A stretch of 64,000 bases of DNA from Bicyclus anynana (taxonomy: Eukaryota; Arthropoda; Insecta; Lepidoptera; Nymphalidae), in NCBI RefSeq assembly GCF_947172395.1, contig NC_069109.1, positions 6,147,163 through 6,211,162 on the forward strand, given 5' to 3'. The position numbers were made by a program, and so were the translations under genes. The notes under the pieces are model-generated. The model worked only from the letters and a program-made list of their open reading frames with translations, had not been told where the DNA came from and made no database searches. Of this stretch, positions 53,420 through 63,985 are shown in pieces (position 1 is the first letter of the stretch; each line of letters begins with the position of its first letter).

Positions 53420-53921
53420 GGAGATGATGACTAGGTTTGAATATATTGATTTTTATGATACATTCGGGTAAATAAGGTCAATGTTAACTAATTTATACGT
53501 AAAAAGCAAAGATTGACTGGATATTTACAAAATAAATGAGATTATAAAATTTTAAAATCCAATAAAAATCTTTTATCGTAATTAAATGAGAATTCATACA
53601 GTTTTAGCTTCCTTACATTAAATGTGACATTTTTCAATATATGAACTATAAACATATACGCACAAATAACAAAGATGTTAGTAATTTTGTTTGAACGCCC
53701 ATACAAATCTAACGATCATTACATTACCTACGACGTCATAAGTTCGTGCCATTTTGTATGGAGCGTTTTTCAGGGATCCGCGACAGCGCCGCAAATCTGA
53801 CCCTTTAAATCCCTGTAGCTCCGAAAGTAATGATCGCAGATACCCTGTTACTTTTACACAATTGCTTTACTATTATCATACTCTTATTTTATATACAATT
53901 TAAAAAACTGTCATCATCCCT
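53420..53921. mobile_element. MITE-like element, family I (GGGATGATGAC ends)
   Basis: Left end GGAGATGATGACTAGGTTTG, right end AAACTGTCATCATCCCT. About 500 bp, nearly identical to 59136-59641, including GGGATCCGCGACAGCGCCGC. Confidence 0.85.
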
Positions 53922-54700
53922 ATTGAAAATTTTGATAAACCCCCGAAGGTCATGAAATTATTAATCACATTCTCGATCAAGTCATCAATATTCTCTTTCA
54001 GTGTGCTTTCATTTGAGACCCCACTCGAGTATATTTGCAGACATTCGGTTGTTCTTCCCCACTTTCACCCCCCACAACTTTTAAACGGCTCAACCGATTT
54101 TCATCAAACATGTCTAAGAACATTCGAAGAGTAAATAAAAGTTTTTTTTTCTTATCTGATTGTGTAAGTGCCGTAGGCTCCTTATGGGACCTCAGCGGCG
54201 TCACCGGAGGGTTTGGGCGAGCGCAGAAGCATCGCCTGATGGGGCCGAAGGCAGAAGCAGAGTAGAAGGTCGAAACGACTCTCTAAGGGCGTTTCCTCTG
54301 AGACTCGGGCCTCGACTTATAGGGCCGTTCGGGAAGGGTGTTTTGGCCTGAATGTATCAGTCCTGGACCCCCGAGATCGTGAGCTAAAAAGCCAACGTCT
54401 GAGTGACGTCAGATATCGGGGACAGCGCCGGCCTGAAGTAAATTATTTAAATTAGAATGGAGCGAGATCCAATTATGGCGCCTCTCCTGTTATTATACTA
54501 GGGACATTTGAAAAGTTCGTAGCCTAACCTAATATAGACAATCGAAAAGAAAGAAATTGCTTTTATTTTTCTTTACTATTTTGGCGTTCTCTAGGATTTG
54601 GCGCCTGGAGCGACCGCTCCGTTCGCCGTATGGACGGGCCGGCCCTGATCGGGGACCTCGTAAAAGGATGTATACAATATGTATACCTACTAATGTTACA
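53922..54700. other. Upstream of aminopeptidase P: repeat fragments, then a GC-richer unassigned stretch
   Basis: 53930-54130 matches a dispersed repeat (see 37676). 54165-54440 is GC-rich (GGACCTCAGCGGCGTCACCG) with no open frame followed far and no recognised family. TTACAG directly before 54702 could be an acceptor, so the first exon of the aminopeptidase gene may lie here or further left. Confidence 0.45.
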
Positions 54701-54703
54701 GAG

Positions 54704-54799
54704 ATGTCGCTGCAGCGCTTGGCAGCGCTCCGGGCGCTGATGTCCAGCCAGCCGGCAGCGCTGAGCGCCTACATCGTGCCCACAGCTGACGCGCACAAC
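54704..54799 (+). CDS. ApepP: Aminopeptidase P exon 1 (as seen)
   Basis: 32 codons: MSLQRLAALRALMSSQPAAL then SAYIVPTADAHN. Donor GTAAAT at 54800. Confidence 0.85.
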
Positions 54800-57700
54800 G
54801 TAAATCATTCATCTATACTCATAATAAATCTGTAGAGAGGTCAATTCTGTACATGAAATATATTCCCAAAATAACTATCAGGGGGTGATTAGTGATCGAT
54901 ACTGATGTCAAAAATGCAATCAGTAAAATTTTCTGTCTGTCTGTATGTTCTTTATAGACACAAAAACTCATCATCATCATCATTATCAACCCATATTCGG
55001 CTCACTGCTGAGCTCGAGTCTCCTCTCAGAATGAGAGGGGTTAGGCCAATAGTCCACCACGCTGGCCCAATGCGGATTGGCAGACTTCACATACGCAGAG
55101 AATTAAGAATAATTCTCTGGTATGCAGGTTTCCTCACGATGTTTTCCTTCACCGTTTGAGACACGTGATACTTAAATTTTTAAAATGCACACAACTGAAA
55201 AGTTGGAGGTGCATGCCCCGGATCGGATTCGAACCTACACCCTCCGGAATCGGAGGCAGAGGTCATATCCACTGGGCTATCACGGCTCTATATACTTATA
55301 ATAAATCTGTAGAGAGGTCAATTCTGTACATGAAATATATTTCCAAAATAACTATCAGCGGGTGATTAGTGATCGATACTGATGTCAAAAATGCAATCAG
55401 TAAAATTTGCGAAATTATTCATTTTACTGTGTACCAATACAATATATAGCCTTTAATAAGATAATTTATTGATATAATACCCACTAAGATGTCAGAGACA
55501 TCACCCGCGTGTAAGAATATTTTAAACGGTCTGTTTATATTATTTCCAATGACTCGTACGTAAAGTACTATAGCCCAGTACGCATTAAGGTTCATTTACA
55601 CGAGCAGCACGTTGCTAATGGCAGCTGGCAACTGCTATCGACGACTGCAGTCCACGACAGTCAATGGCATCCAACGGCAGTCGCCGACTGCAGTCGTCGG
55701 GAGCAGTTGCTGCTTGTGTAAATGAACCCTTAGATGCGCGCCACGTCAGAACTCGTGAAAAGAAATAGACATAATGTCGACCATTAGCCGCGATTTTTCG
55801 AGTGAATAGGTCGACATTTGTCTTTCACTCGTCTCGAGTAGTGATGTCACCTACTGATGAGCTCAGCAAATTTCATTCATATCTTCGTTGACAACATTTA
55901 CAGTCAAGCGCTTTGGATTAATTTACACTTAATATGTATTATTCACCTATTTGCGTGACTAAACAATCCTATACAAATAACTTTCCTATAATATTAAACT
56001 TTCCTAAGTATAACCTCACTATGAGTTGCATACAATAACATTACAATCGACTAGAAAAAATGATAAAACTATGGACAATTCTAAATTGGATATGTAAGTG
56101 AACGATATTAAATAAAGTGCATTAATACTAGCGACAGCTACTTTTATTTTAATGATTTATTCTATTTATGCAGCTTTAGTGAACAATAATAAATCTCAAT
56201 GCGAGATTTTGCCGCAACACCAACGTCAACTCAACTAACTTATCGATTCAAATTCGATCAAATCAATAACAATCGCAAGTCGAGTCGGTTTTTGCAGGAC
56301 ATAGTCGAACATTCCAACTATTCCAACTACTAAACCAATTGCAGTTCTTTATAGACACAAAAACTACTCGACGGATTTTAACGAAACTTGGTACAATTAT
56401 TCTTCATACTCCTGGACAGGTTATAGTATACTTTTCATGACGCTACAATTAATAAGAACAGAGCAGTGAAGGTAAATGTTGAGAAAACGGGAGAAGTTAC
56501 TCTAGGGTAGGGGTAGGGTAGGGTAGGATCGGGGTAGGGGTAGTAGTAGGGTTTCACGCGGACGAAGTCGCGGGCGTCCGCTAGTCATATCTAGAATTAT
56601 ATCTTTGACGGCCTCCGGCATTGGCGTATCTAGGATTATTTCCTGGGGTGGGCCTGAGGTGGTCGTACATATCACTGAACAGAGTCGAAACTCAATATTA
56701 AAATTTCGTTAACAATATTTGTGGACGCATACCTCGGTTACGTTCGCTGCGGTACGAGGTCAATTGACCTCGTACGTCTAGTGTCTTCGAGAGTTACGAG
56801 GTCAATGGACCTCGTACCGCACTAGAGGAAAGTACACAAATATCAGTGCCGCAGCGAACGTGTCAATGTATTTTTTTAAAATCTTTATTGCTTATATGTT
56901 TTTCTTTAATAAAAGTTGTAATTGTTATTAATTGATATTTTGTGTAAAATTATTAGTGTTTCGGCGTCCATCATAGAATTGCAAATCGGTAGCCCAGTAT
57001 CCTAGGGTGGGCACTGGACCATTCTAGGGTGGGCCCGGCCCACCCGGCCTGCTATATACGCCTATGCCTCCGTGGTGTAGTTGTATGCGCGGTGGATTTA
57101 CAAAATCGGTGGAGTTATTCATTTATCTCATTTTTCGTAGTAACTGAATTCAGGGGAGGGTTGGGGTAGGGGTAGAGTAGGGGAAGGGTAGGGTAGGGGT
57201 AGTGTAGGGTAGGGATAGGGAAAAAGTGCACATAAGTCAAAGCGAAGCTTGACCGTGTTCATTTGTTAGTAGGCATATATCTTAATATCAGTGAAAGCCC
57301 AGTGGATATGACCTCTGCCTCCGATACCGGAGGGTGTGGGTTCGAATCCGGTCCGGGGCATGCACCTCCAACTTTTCAGTACACGGTAAAACAATGAATT
57401 GAAGGAAAACAATGTGAGGAAACCTGCATACCAGAGGATTTTCTTAATTCTTTGCGTGTGTGAAGTCTGCCAATTCGCATTGGGCCAGCGTGGTGGACTA
57501 TTGGCCTAACCACTCTCATTGAGAGGAGACTTGAGCTCAGCAGTGAGCCGAATATGGGTTGATAACGAACGATATCCTATACTAAATTAGAAGTTTTTGC
57601 CCGTTTTTTTACACCATTTAAAAAGGTATTTTTACAGAGCTCTGTAACCGACGAACACGATTACAACTGTGAAACATCGATACTATAGAGACAGTTTGTA

Positions 57701-60700
57701 TAATCGCATTAGATCATTGATCATGTACTTTGACAGAAAAGTAATCTCTACTCTCTGTACTTACCTCTGGTGCGGTATAAGGATTTTTGACCTCATACTA
57801 AAACTTTATGTGGTACGAGGTCGATCGACCTCGTAACTCTTGACGACGCTAGGTATACGAGGTCAATTGACCTTGCACTGCAGCGAACGTGATAAGCCTG
57901 TAATCGTAAAACTTGACCGATAATGATGAAAACAATTACATTTTAGTCGGAGTACATCTCGCCAGCGGATGCTCGTCGTGAGTGGTTATCTGGGTTCACC
58001 GGCTCAGCTGGCACCGCAGTGGTGACCACTGCCCACGCGCTGGTCTGGACCGACGGGAGGTACTACACGCAGTTCGAGAAGGAAGCCGATCTGACGATAT
58101 GGACGCTGATGAAACAGTGTAAGTTTATGCGAACTTTAGTTAGGCAGCGTGACGGTGTCTACGCTGCCTAACAAACAACTGAGCTTAAGTCATCAAATAC
58201 CCTCTTACTTATACCAATAGTGATACCTCCCCCTCTACATTGACATAAATAATGAATATTAATACCACTTGTAATCGAGGAACGTGTAACAATAGGCTGA
58301 GCTGTAAACCCTGTATGGTGTCACCTTTGACTATTTAGACTATGGACCTGTTTCGTACCCAAATTCACCAACAAAAAAGTCTGTCGTTATTTTCAGGAGG
58401 ACGAGGTAAACTCACACATCGAAAATATTTAACACCATTAAATATATTCTGTGTCCACACACTACACACAACTATATAAATTTGACTCGCAATACACACA
58501 CGCGTAACTTTTACACAGCCTGACAAACATATCGCTTAGACTATCCACGGAATATATACTTGGAATGTTTGATTTTTTGCTGTTCCGTCAATAGAATCGG
58601 TTATTTTTGGAAATTGTTTCTTTACAAATTTGATAAAAGTGGGGTAGAAATACTTACAAATGAAACGTTACTCCATCTTTTACTAAACTACAAGTTTTTG
58701 GCCGTTTTTTTTATGCCATTAAACTACACAAACCGGCATTTTTAAGGAGCTCTTTACACGACGTAAACGATTACAACAATGAAACATCGGTTCTATAGCA
58801 ACAGTTTTATAAACGCGTTAGATCATTGATTCTTGATCTTTGCCAGAGGGGTAACGGTTAGCGAGGCAGGTCCCGTTATTAATGTTCGTAGGGTGTCACA
58901 GACAGTCTTATAATATTTAAGATAGGATGTTTGTTTGGATGTTTGTTACAGTTTAACGCGGCAACTACTTAACCGATTTGGCTGAAATTTGGAATGGAAA
59001 TAGATTTTACTCTGGATTAACACATAGCCTACTTTTTATCTCGGAAAAGTCTATGGTTCTCGCGGGATTTCTGATAAACTAAATTACACGCAGACTCCGC
59101 TCCGCTAGTATATCATAAAGTTTGCCCTAAAGAATAGGGATGATGACTAGGTTTGAATATATTGATTTTTATAATAAATTCGGGTAAATAAGATCAATAT
59201 TAACTAATTTATAGATAAAAAGCAAAGATTGACTGGATATTTGCAAAATAAATAAGATTATAAAATTTCAAAATCTATTAAAAATCTTTTATCGTAATTA
59301 GATGAACATTCATACAGTTTTAGCTTCCTTACATTAAATGTGACGTTTTTAATATTTGAACTATAAACATAAACGCAGAAATAACAAAGATATTCATATT
59401 AGTAATTTTGTTTGAACGCACAAACAAATCTAACGCTCATTAATTGCCTACGACGTCATTAGTTTGTGCCATTTTGTATGGGGCGTTTTTCAGGGATCCG
59501 CGGCAGCGCCGCAAATCTGACCCTTTAAATCCCTGTAGCTCCGAAAGTAATGATCGCAGATACTCTGTTACTTTTACAAAATTGCTTTACTATTAGCGTA
59601 CTCTTAATTTATATACAATTTAAAAAACTGTCATCATCCCTGTTACCTGATAAAACGAATTTGTTTTTTCAGCGTTACCAGACACTCCGAGTATTGAGAA
59701 ATGGTTGTCCACCAACCTCCTCGCCGGCGCTGTGGTGGGCGTCGACCCTAAGACGATGACCAGGGAGGAATGGACCCCACTGCAGGTCAGCTGTAACACA
59801 AATACCATTTGACAGCCTCCGTGGCGCAGTGGTATGCGCGGTGGATTTACAAGACGGAGGTCTTGGGTTCGATTTCCGACTGGGCCGATTGAGGTTTTGC
59901 TTAATTGGTCCAGGTCTGGCTGGTGGGAGGCTTCGGCCGTGGCTAGTTACCACCCTACCGACAAATACCGATGTTTTATAGAAACCGAAAGGGGTGTGGA
60001 TTTTCATCCTCCTCCTGACAAGTTAGCCCGCTTCCATCTTAGATTGCATCATCACTTACCATCAGGTGAGATTGTAGTCAAGGGCTAAATTGTAAATAAT
60101 AAAAAAAAAATACCGTTAATTTCGTAAAGAGAGAATTAAATAGTATCATGTATCTATGACATAGAGGAGTTAGATATGGACATGCATAGCACCCAAATTC
60201 ACCAACAAAATTGTCTGTCGTTTTTTGAAGGGGACGAGGTAAAAAAACACATCGGAAATATTTAACACCAATAAGTATATTTTGTGCCCTTACGAACTAT
60301 AAATTTTGAATTGTGTGATTTTTACAAATGCTGATACATTTTAATATATAAATGCGAAAGGTCATCACAAATTCTCGAAAACCGTTTGGCGTACAAAGAT
60401 AAAATTTGGCAGGGAAGTAGACTATAGTTAGTAGGTATCTAAGAACTAATTTAGCGATAGGGCCGGTTTGTCAAGTCTAAAGGCTCTCGAAAGTTTGTAT
60501 GAATGTCCTTCATTTTTTATGCTGCAAACTTAAAATTTGGCAGAGACGTGGTTTATAATTGCTAGACGTCCGTTACAAACCAATTTTGCATCAGGGCCGG
60601 ATTAAAGAGTTCTAAAGACTCGCAAGTTTGTATGAAAGCCCTTCGTTTTTCATGCTACAAACTTGAAATTTGACAGGGAGGGAGGGAGAAATTTGACATA

Positions 60701-63697
60701 AAAACATGCGTAAATAAGAGGGGGTGAAATAGGGGTTGAAAGTATACATCAAATTTCACGCGGACGAAGTCGCGGGCGTACACTAGTTTGGTTTATAAAT
60801 CAGTACTTAGTATCGGATTTGTTTACAGAGTGCTTTAACAAAAGCGAAGATGCAACTAATAGCTGTGGACAGTAACCTCGTCGACCTGGCGAGGGTCCAA
60901 CTCAACGACCCCCCACCAGAGAGACCCCACAACGAGATTATACACCTACCCTCACAATATACTGGTGAGTATGATAAAGGTTAACTACTCGGCTCACTGT
61001 TAAGCATGAGTCTCCTCTCAGAACGAGAGGGGTTATGCGGATTGGCAGACTTCACACACACAGAGAATTGAGAAAATTCTCTGGTATGCAGGTTTAATAA
61101 CGATTCCTACACCGTTTGAGACACGCGATATTTAATATCTGAGAATGAACACAATTGAAAAGTTGGAGGTGCATACCCCGGACCGGATTCGAACCTATGC
61201 CCTCCGAATCGAAGTCAAAGGTCATATCCACTGCTATTCTATAGCGCATTATGAAGACGGAACTGATTGATAGCTGTACTAACCAATTTCATTACAAAGG
61301 TGTTCAAACTTAAAATAAATAAAAATTGCAAAACCGATTGTTGAAAAAAAGCAGAATTTTAGACAAACGGAGTTTTGAACATCCATTTGATATTGATGAA
61401 AAATAAGATTTAAAGATTATGAGAATCTAAATGAGATTGTGGTTTTCAGGTAAAACGGCCGGTCAGAAAATATCTGAGTTACGAGAGAAAATGTCGCTAA
61501 AGAAAGCGGCCGCGTTGGTCATCACCGCTTTAGATGAAATCGCGTGTAAGTATTGTCTGTTGGAGGCTCAGACTAAATACATAAGTACCTGCCTCGTTAG
61601 TTACTTTTGTGTCAAAGTATATGATCAATGATCTAATGCGATTATACAAACTGTCTCTATAGTATCGATGTTTCATTGTTGTAATCGTGTTCGTCGGTTA
61701 AAGAGCACTGTAAAAATACCTTTTTATGCAACGATATTTTACACTAGAGGTCACTAGCGCATCAAAACCGAGGCGGGCAAAATGTGCATAATTGTCACAA
61801 TTTCATTTAGTTGCTTATAAAACAACGTTTTTTGGCTGGTGGGAGGCTTCGGCCGTGGCTAGTTACCACCCAACCGGCAAAGACGTACCGCCAAGCGATT
61901 TAGCGTTCCGGTACGATGCCGTGTAGAAACCGAAAAGGGTGTGGATTTTCATCCTCCTTGTAACAAGTTACCCCACTTCCATCTTAGATTGCATCATCAC
62001 TTACCATCAAGTGAGATTGTAGTCAAGGGCTAACTTGTAAACAATAAAAAAAAAGAAAGTTTATTAAACACATAACACCTAAATATTGTCTACAATGTCG
62101 AGTTGTATGTTTAGGAATTGTAAAAACTATAGTATAATATACATAAATATACTAGCGGACTCGCTCAAGCTACTCTTTGACTTATTAATTTATTTATTTG
62201 CACTTCAAAATTCAAAAATTCAAAATTCATTTATTTCAAGTAGGCTCAGTTTACAAGCACTTTTGACACGTCAGTTGAGTATTTGTAAAGATTCTACCAC
62301 CGGTTCGGAAGGCAGGTTCTGCTGAGAAGATACCGGCAAGAAACTCAACAGTTGCTCTTTTGAAAAAGTCATACTTCTTCCCTATCCCTACCTTACACTA
62401 CCCTACTCCTACCCCTACCCTATCCCTACCCTACCTCTACTCTACCCCTACCCTACCCTACCCCTACCCTATCCCTACACCGTACCCCTACCCTACCCTA
62501 GGATCTCAGACCTACTGAATATGCACAAAAAATTTCATCAAAATCGGTCAAGCCGTTTCGGAGGAGTATGACAACGAAAACTGTGACACGAGAATTTTAT
62601 ATATTAGATAATGTAAGTAAACTCAAAATTGTGTATATGTGAGCTCAGTGGAGTGGATCGCTAAACTCGGATCACTTTTTACGGTGATTTTGTAGGCACG
62701 TAACATATCTATAGTATAAAATAATCATTGTTTTTATGTAGTTGAATGGTGTAATAACGGTCAACAACTTCTAGTTTAGTATGGGATTTTCTTATTTATG
62801 TTTGTTTTCTTTGAAATATGACACAAATTTGTTCGTAAATTTGGATGTGATACTAGTCCTTTGTAATTAGTCTAAGGTTGGATGCTGTGTGTGTTATATT
62901 GTCTGTGGTTTTGTAATAATCTATAATTGACATCTGTTTTCTTAGCTCTTCTCTGTGGTAACGGCTTAAGAAATATTTATGGCTTTTTCTAATTCTTTAC
63001 CAGCTAGCCCTTGACTACAACCTCACCTGATGGTAAGTGATGATGCATTCTACGATGGAAGCGGGCTAACTTGTTAGAAATAGGATGAAAATCCACACCC
63101 TTTTCGGTTTCTACACGGCATCGTACCGGTACGCCTGATCGCTTGGCGGTACGTCTTTGTTTGTAGAGCTGTAACTAGCCTCGGCCAAAGCCTCCCACCA
63201 GCCAGACCTGGACCAATTAAGAAAATCTCAATCGACTTAGCCCGGGATCGAACCCAGAACCTCTGTAAATCCACCGCGAATACCATTGCACCACGAAGGC
63301 CGTTAAATCCGCGAAACGTGAAACCGCGGGGCATATACTAGTATTGCTAATATTTATAGTACAATTACATTTTAGTTTGTTACTAATAGTCTCCAAAACT
63401 ACTGGACCGATTAAAAAAATTCTTACACTAATGGAAAGCTACATTATCAGCGAATAACATGTGCAAAATTGTATCCAGTATATTTATGACGTTATTACAG
63501 ACACACTAAACTTACGCGGCAGCGACATAGCGTACAACCCCGTGTTCTTCTCCTACCTACTGATCACCCCCACTGCGGTGCAGTTGTTCTGGCACTCTGG
63601 TGACGTCACAGCCTTGGCCGACAGCCTGCTAGAGGAGGGGGTCACTCTGGAGGGGAAGCCTTATGGAGAAATTGTACCCGCGCTGAGGGAGTTTGCT
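54704..63697 (+). CDS. ApepP: Xaa-Pro aminopeptidase (aminopeptidase P, cytosolic type), 3'-partial
   Basis: Metallopeptidase that removes the N-terminal residue from peptides with Pro in position 2. Six exons fall in the window: 54704-54799, 57947-58118, 59673-59785, 60829-60964, 61450-61545 and 63501-63697, together 270 codons with all phases consistent; the catalytic C-terminal creatinase-fold domain lies beyond the right edge. Start at ATG 54704, though an upstream in-frame or UTR exon is possible because TTACAG precedes it. Recognisable blocks: AYIVPTADAHNSEYISPADA, REWLSGFTGSAGTAVVTTAH, LVWTDGRYYTQFEKEADLTI (creatinase N-terminal domain) and LNLRGSDIAYNPVFFSYLLI (second N-terminal domain end). 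Usual family length is about 600-620 residues. Symbol from the Drosophila name; assignment by motif recognition. Confidence 0.92.
54967..55289 (-). mobile_element. tRNA-derived SINE, family A (minus)
   Basis: In reverse: AGAGCCGTGATAGCCCAGTG head (55289-55270), B box GGTTCGAATCCGATCCGGGG, tail TATTCGGCTCACTGCTGAGC near 54993. Confidence 0.88.
55597..55733. mobile_element. Short inverted-repeat element (MITE-like, family Q)
   Basis: Ends AAGGTTCATTTACACGAGCA and TGCTTGTGTAAATGAACCCT. The interior has paired CGACTGCAGTC palindromes. TA on both sides suggests a TA target duplication. Confidence 0.82.
56607..57110 (+). mobile_element. SINE family B split by a MITE, itself split by a family F element
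   Basis: The SINE head GACGGCCTCCG stops at 56617 and resumes at about 57065 with CTCCGTGGTGTAGTTGTATG. The insert begins GCATTGGCGTATCTAGGATT and ends GCTATATACGCCTATGC (inverted ends), with CTCCG on both sides. Within it, 56738-56868 is a family F palindromic element. Confidence 0.75.
56738..56868. mobile_element. Palindromic MITE family F, complete copy
   Basis: CGTTCGCTGCGGTACGAGGT start and GTGCCGCAGCGAACG end; ACGAGGTCAATTGACCTCGT and ACGAGGTCAATGGACCTCGT inside. Confidence 0.85.
57160..57265 (+). repeat. GTAGGGG low-complexity tract at a retrotransposon tail
   Basis: GGGTTGGGGTAGGGGTAGAG then GAAGCTTGACCGTGTTCATT; same arrangement as 7735-7915. Confidence 0.65.
57288..57570 (+). mobile_element. 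tRNA-derived SINE, family A
   Basis: AAAGCCCAGTGGATATGACC, GGTTCGAATCCGGTCCGGGG, tail AGCAGTGAGCCGAATATGGG; internal small deletion after CTTTTCAGT. Confidence 0.85.
57595..57765 (-). mobile_element. Repeat family G (minus)
   Basis: TGAAACATCGATACTATAGA and TCTAATGCGATTATACAAAC-type phrases in reverse; the head is eroded (ACAGAAAAGTAATCTC). Confidence 0.55.
57770..57892. mobile_element. Palindromic MITE family F, degraded copy
   Basis: GTACGAGGTCGATCGACCTC then TACGAGGTCAATTGACCTTG, ending CTGCAGCGAACGTGATAA. Lies about 55 bases before aminopeptidase P exon 2. Confidence 0.7.
57947..58118 (+). CDS. ApepP: Aminopeptidase P exon 2
   Basis: Acceptor TTTTAG at 57941-57946, donor GTAAGT at 58119. 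Encodes SEYISPADARREWLSGFTGS through LTIWTLMKQ, the heart of the creatinase N-terminal domain. Confidence 0.93.
58430..58895 (-). mobile_element. Repeat family G, long copy (minus)
   Basis: ATGAAACATCGGTTCTATAG and TAGCGAGGCAGGTCCCG at the right end. The ORF across 58560-58745 is not conserved. Confidence 0.6.
58907..59110 (+). mobile_element. Retrotransposon-tail repeat (family D)
   Basis: TTTGGAATGGAAATAGATTT, GGATTAACACATAGCCTACT and the ending TCCGCTCCGCTAGTATA. Confidence 0.6.
59136..59641. mobile_element. MITE-like element, family I
   Basis: Inverted ends AGGGATGATGAC and GTCATCATCCCT. Its right end lies 31 bases before aminopeptidase P exon 3, so it occupies the space where the branch point would be expected. 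Confidence 0.87.
59673..59785 (+). CDS. ApepP: Aminopeptidase P exon 3
   Basis: Acceptor TTTCAG at 59667-59672, donor GTCAGC at 59786. Encodes LPDTPSIEKWLSTNLLAGAV then VGVDPKTMTREEWTPLQ, including the family-like VGVDP. Confidence 0.92.
59812..60110 (+). mobile_element. tRNA-derived SINE, family B
   Basis: GACAGCCTCCGTGGCGCAGT head, GGTTCGATTTCCGACTGGGC, tail CATCACTTACCATCAGGTGA and A run. Near full length, 27 bases after the exon 3 donor. Confidence 0.88.
60111..60828. other. Intron with degraded retrotransposon tail
   Basis: Phrases AAATTTGGCAGGGAAGTAGA, GGGCCGGATTAAAGAGTTCT and TTTCACGCGGACGAAGTCGC then GGGCGTACACTAGT indicate one or more LINE 3' ends. No coding. Confidence 0.5.
60829..60964 (+). 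CDS. ApepP: Aminopeptidase P exon 4
   Basis: Acceptor TTACAG at 60823-60828, donor GTGAGT at 60965. Encodes SALTKAKMQLIAVDSNLVDL, ARVQLNDPPPERPHNEIIHL and PSQYT. Confidence 0.92.
60985..61240 (-). mobile_element. SINE family A (minus), degraded
   Basis: TCGGCTCACTGTTAAGCATG tail, GAAAAGTTGGAGGTGCATAC, B box in reverse GGTTCGAATCCGGTCCGGGG-like near 61190. Confidence 0.8.
61450..61545 (+). CDS. ApepP: Aminopeptidase P exon 5
   Basis: Acceptor TTTCAG at 61444-61449, donor GTAAGT at 61546. Encodes GKTAGQKISELREKMSLKKA then AALVITALDEIA. Confidence 0.92.
61585..61745 (+). mobile_element. Repeat family G
   Basis: GTACCTGCCTCGTTAGTTAC then ATGATCAATGATCTAATGCG and GTTGTAATCGTGTTCGTCGG. Confidence 0.65.
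61831..62053 (+). mobile_element. SINE family B, 5'-truncated
   Basis: TTGGCTGGTGGGAGGCTTCG start, GCCAAGCGATTTAGCGTTCC, tail CATCACTTACCATCAAGTGA. Confidence 0.82.
62130..62610 (+). mobile_element. Family E retrotransposon tail interrupted by a LINE 3' end
   Basis: ACTAGCGGACTCGCTCAAGC (62153) is the family E head; 62205-62375 is a reversed CR1/Jockey-like 3' end (GTTTACAAGCACTTTTGACA, ACCACCGGTTCGGAAGGCAG); family E resumes with CTACCCTACTCCTACCCCTA and ends CGTTTCGGAGGAGTATGACA near 62570 to AATTTTATATATTAGAT. Confidence 0.7.
63002..63303 (-). mobile_element. tRNA-derived SINE, family B (minus)
   Basis: Tail CTGATGGTAAGTGATGATGC at the left; reversed B box near 63250 (GGTTCGATCCCGGGCTAAG); head ACGGCCTTCGTGGTGCAATG. 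Confidence 0.85.
63501..63697 (+). CDS. ApepP: Aminopeptidase P exon 6
   Basis: Acceptor TTACAG at 63495-63500, donor GTGAGT at 63698. Encodes TLNLRGSDIAYNPVFFSYLL, ITPTAVQLFWHSGDVTALAD and SLLEEGVTLEGKPYGEIVPA, LREFA. The junction codon reads Tyr where many family members have Trp before the NLRGSD block. Confidence 0.92.
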
Positions 63698-63699
63698 GT

Positions 63700-63985
63700 G
63701 AGTGGTTTTGTTAGTTACGCCACTAGTACAGTTACGCCACTGAGTTTAACAAGCGTGTCTACTGATTATTAAGTAATAGAAACCGCGGTGAAAGACTGCT
63801 GTGAGTATTTTATATCAGTTACGCCACTATTACAGTTACGCCACTGAGTTGAATAGGTGTATCTACTGATTATTGAGTAATGAGAACCGCAATGAAAGGC
63901 TCTGATATATTTTATATCAGTTACGCCACTATTACAGTTACGCCACAGAGTTTAATAAGCGTAATCTACTGATTAATGAGTAATA
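63700..63985 (+). repeat. Direct repeat of GTTACGCCACT-type segments in the intron
   Basis: About three units of roughly 115 bases share CAGTTACGCCACTxAGTT and GTxTACTGATTAxTxAGTAAT (63712, 63818, 63919). They begin within 15 bases of the exon 6 donor. Confidence 0.75.

Larger units (their letters stand above)
54812..56585 (+). mobile_element. Family K repeat in several pieces, split by a SINE and other DNA
   Basis: Piece 1 54812-54966 ends ACACAAAAACT; after the SINE (54967-55289) piece 2 (55290-55410) repeats the start of the family; the continuation CTTTATAGACACAAAAACTA then CTCGACGGATTTTAACGAAA is at 56345-56585. This suggests duplication plus insertion. Confidence 0.6.

Noticed and set aside
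54557..54703. N-terminal extension of aminopeptidase P in frame with the start at 54704
   Set aside because: The extension is unlike the family N-terminus, and a TTACAG acceptor-like site sits directly before the ATG; 54704 is preferred.
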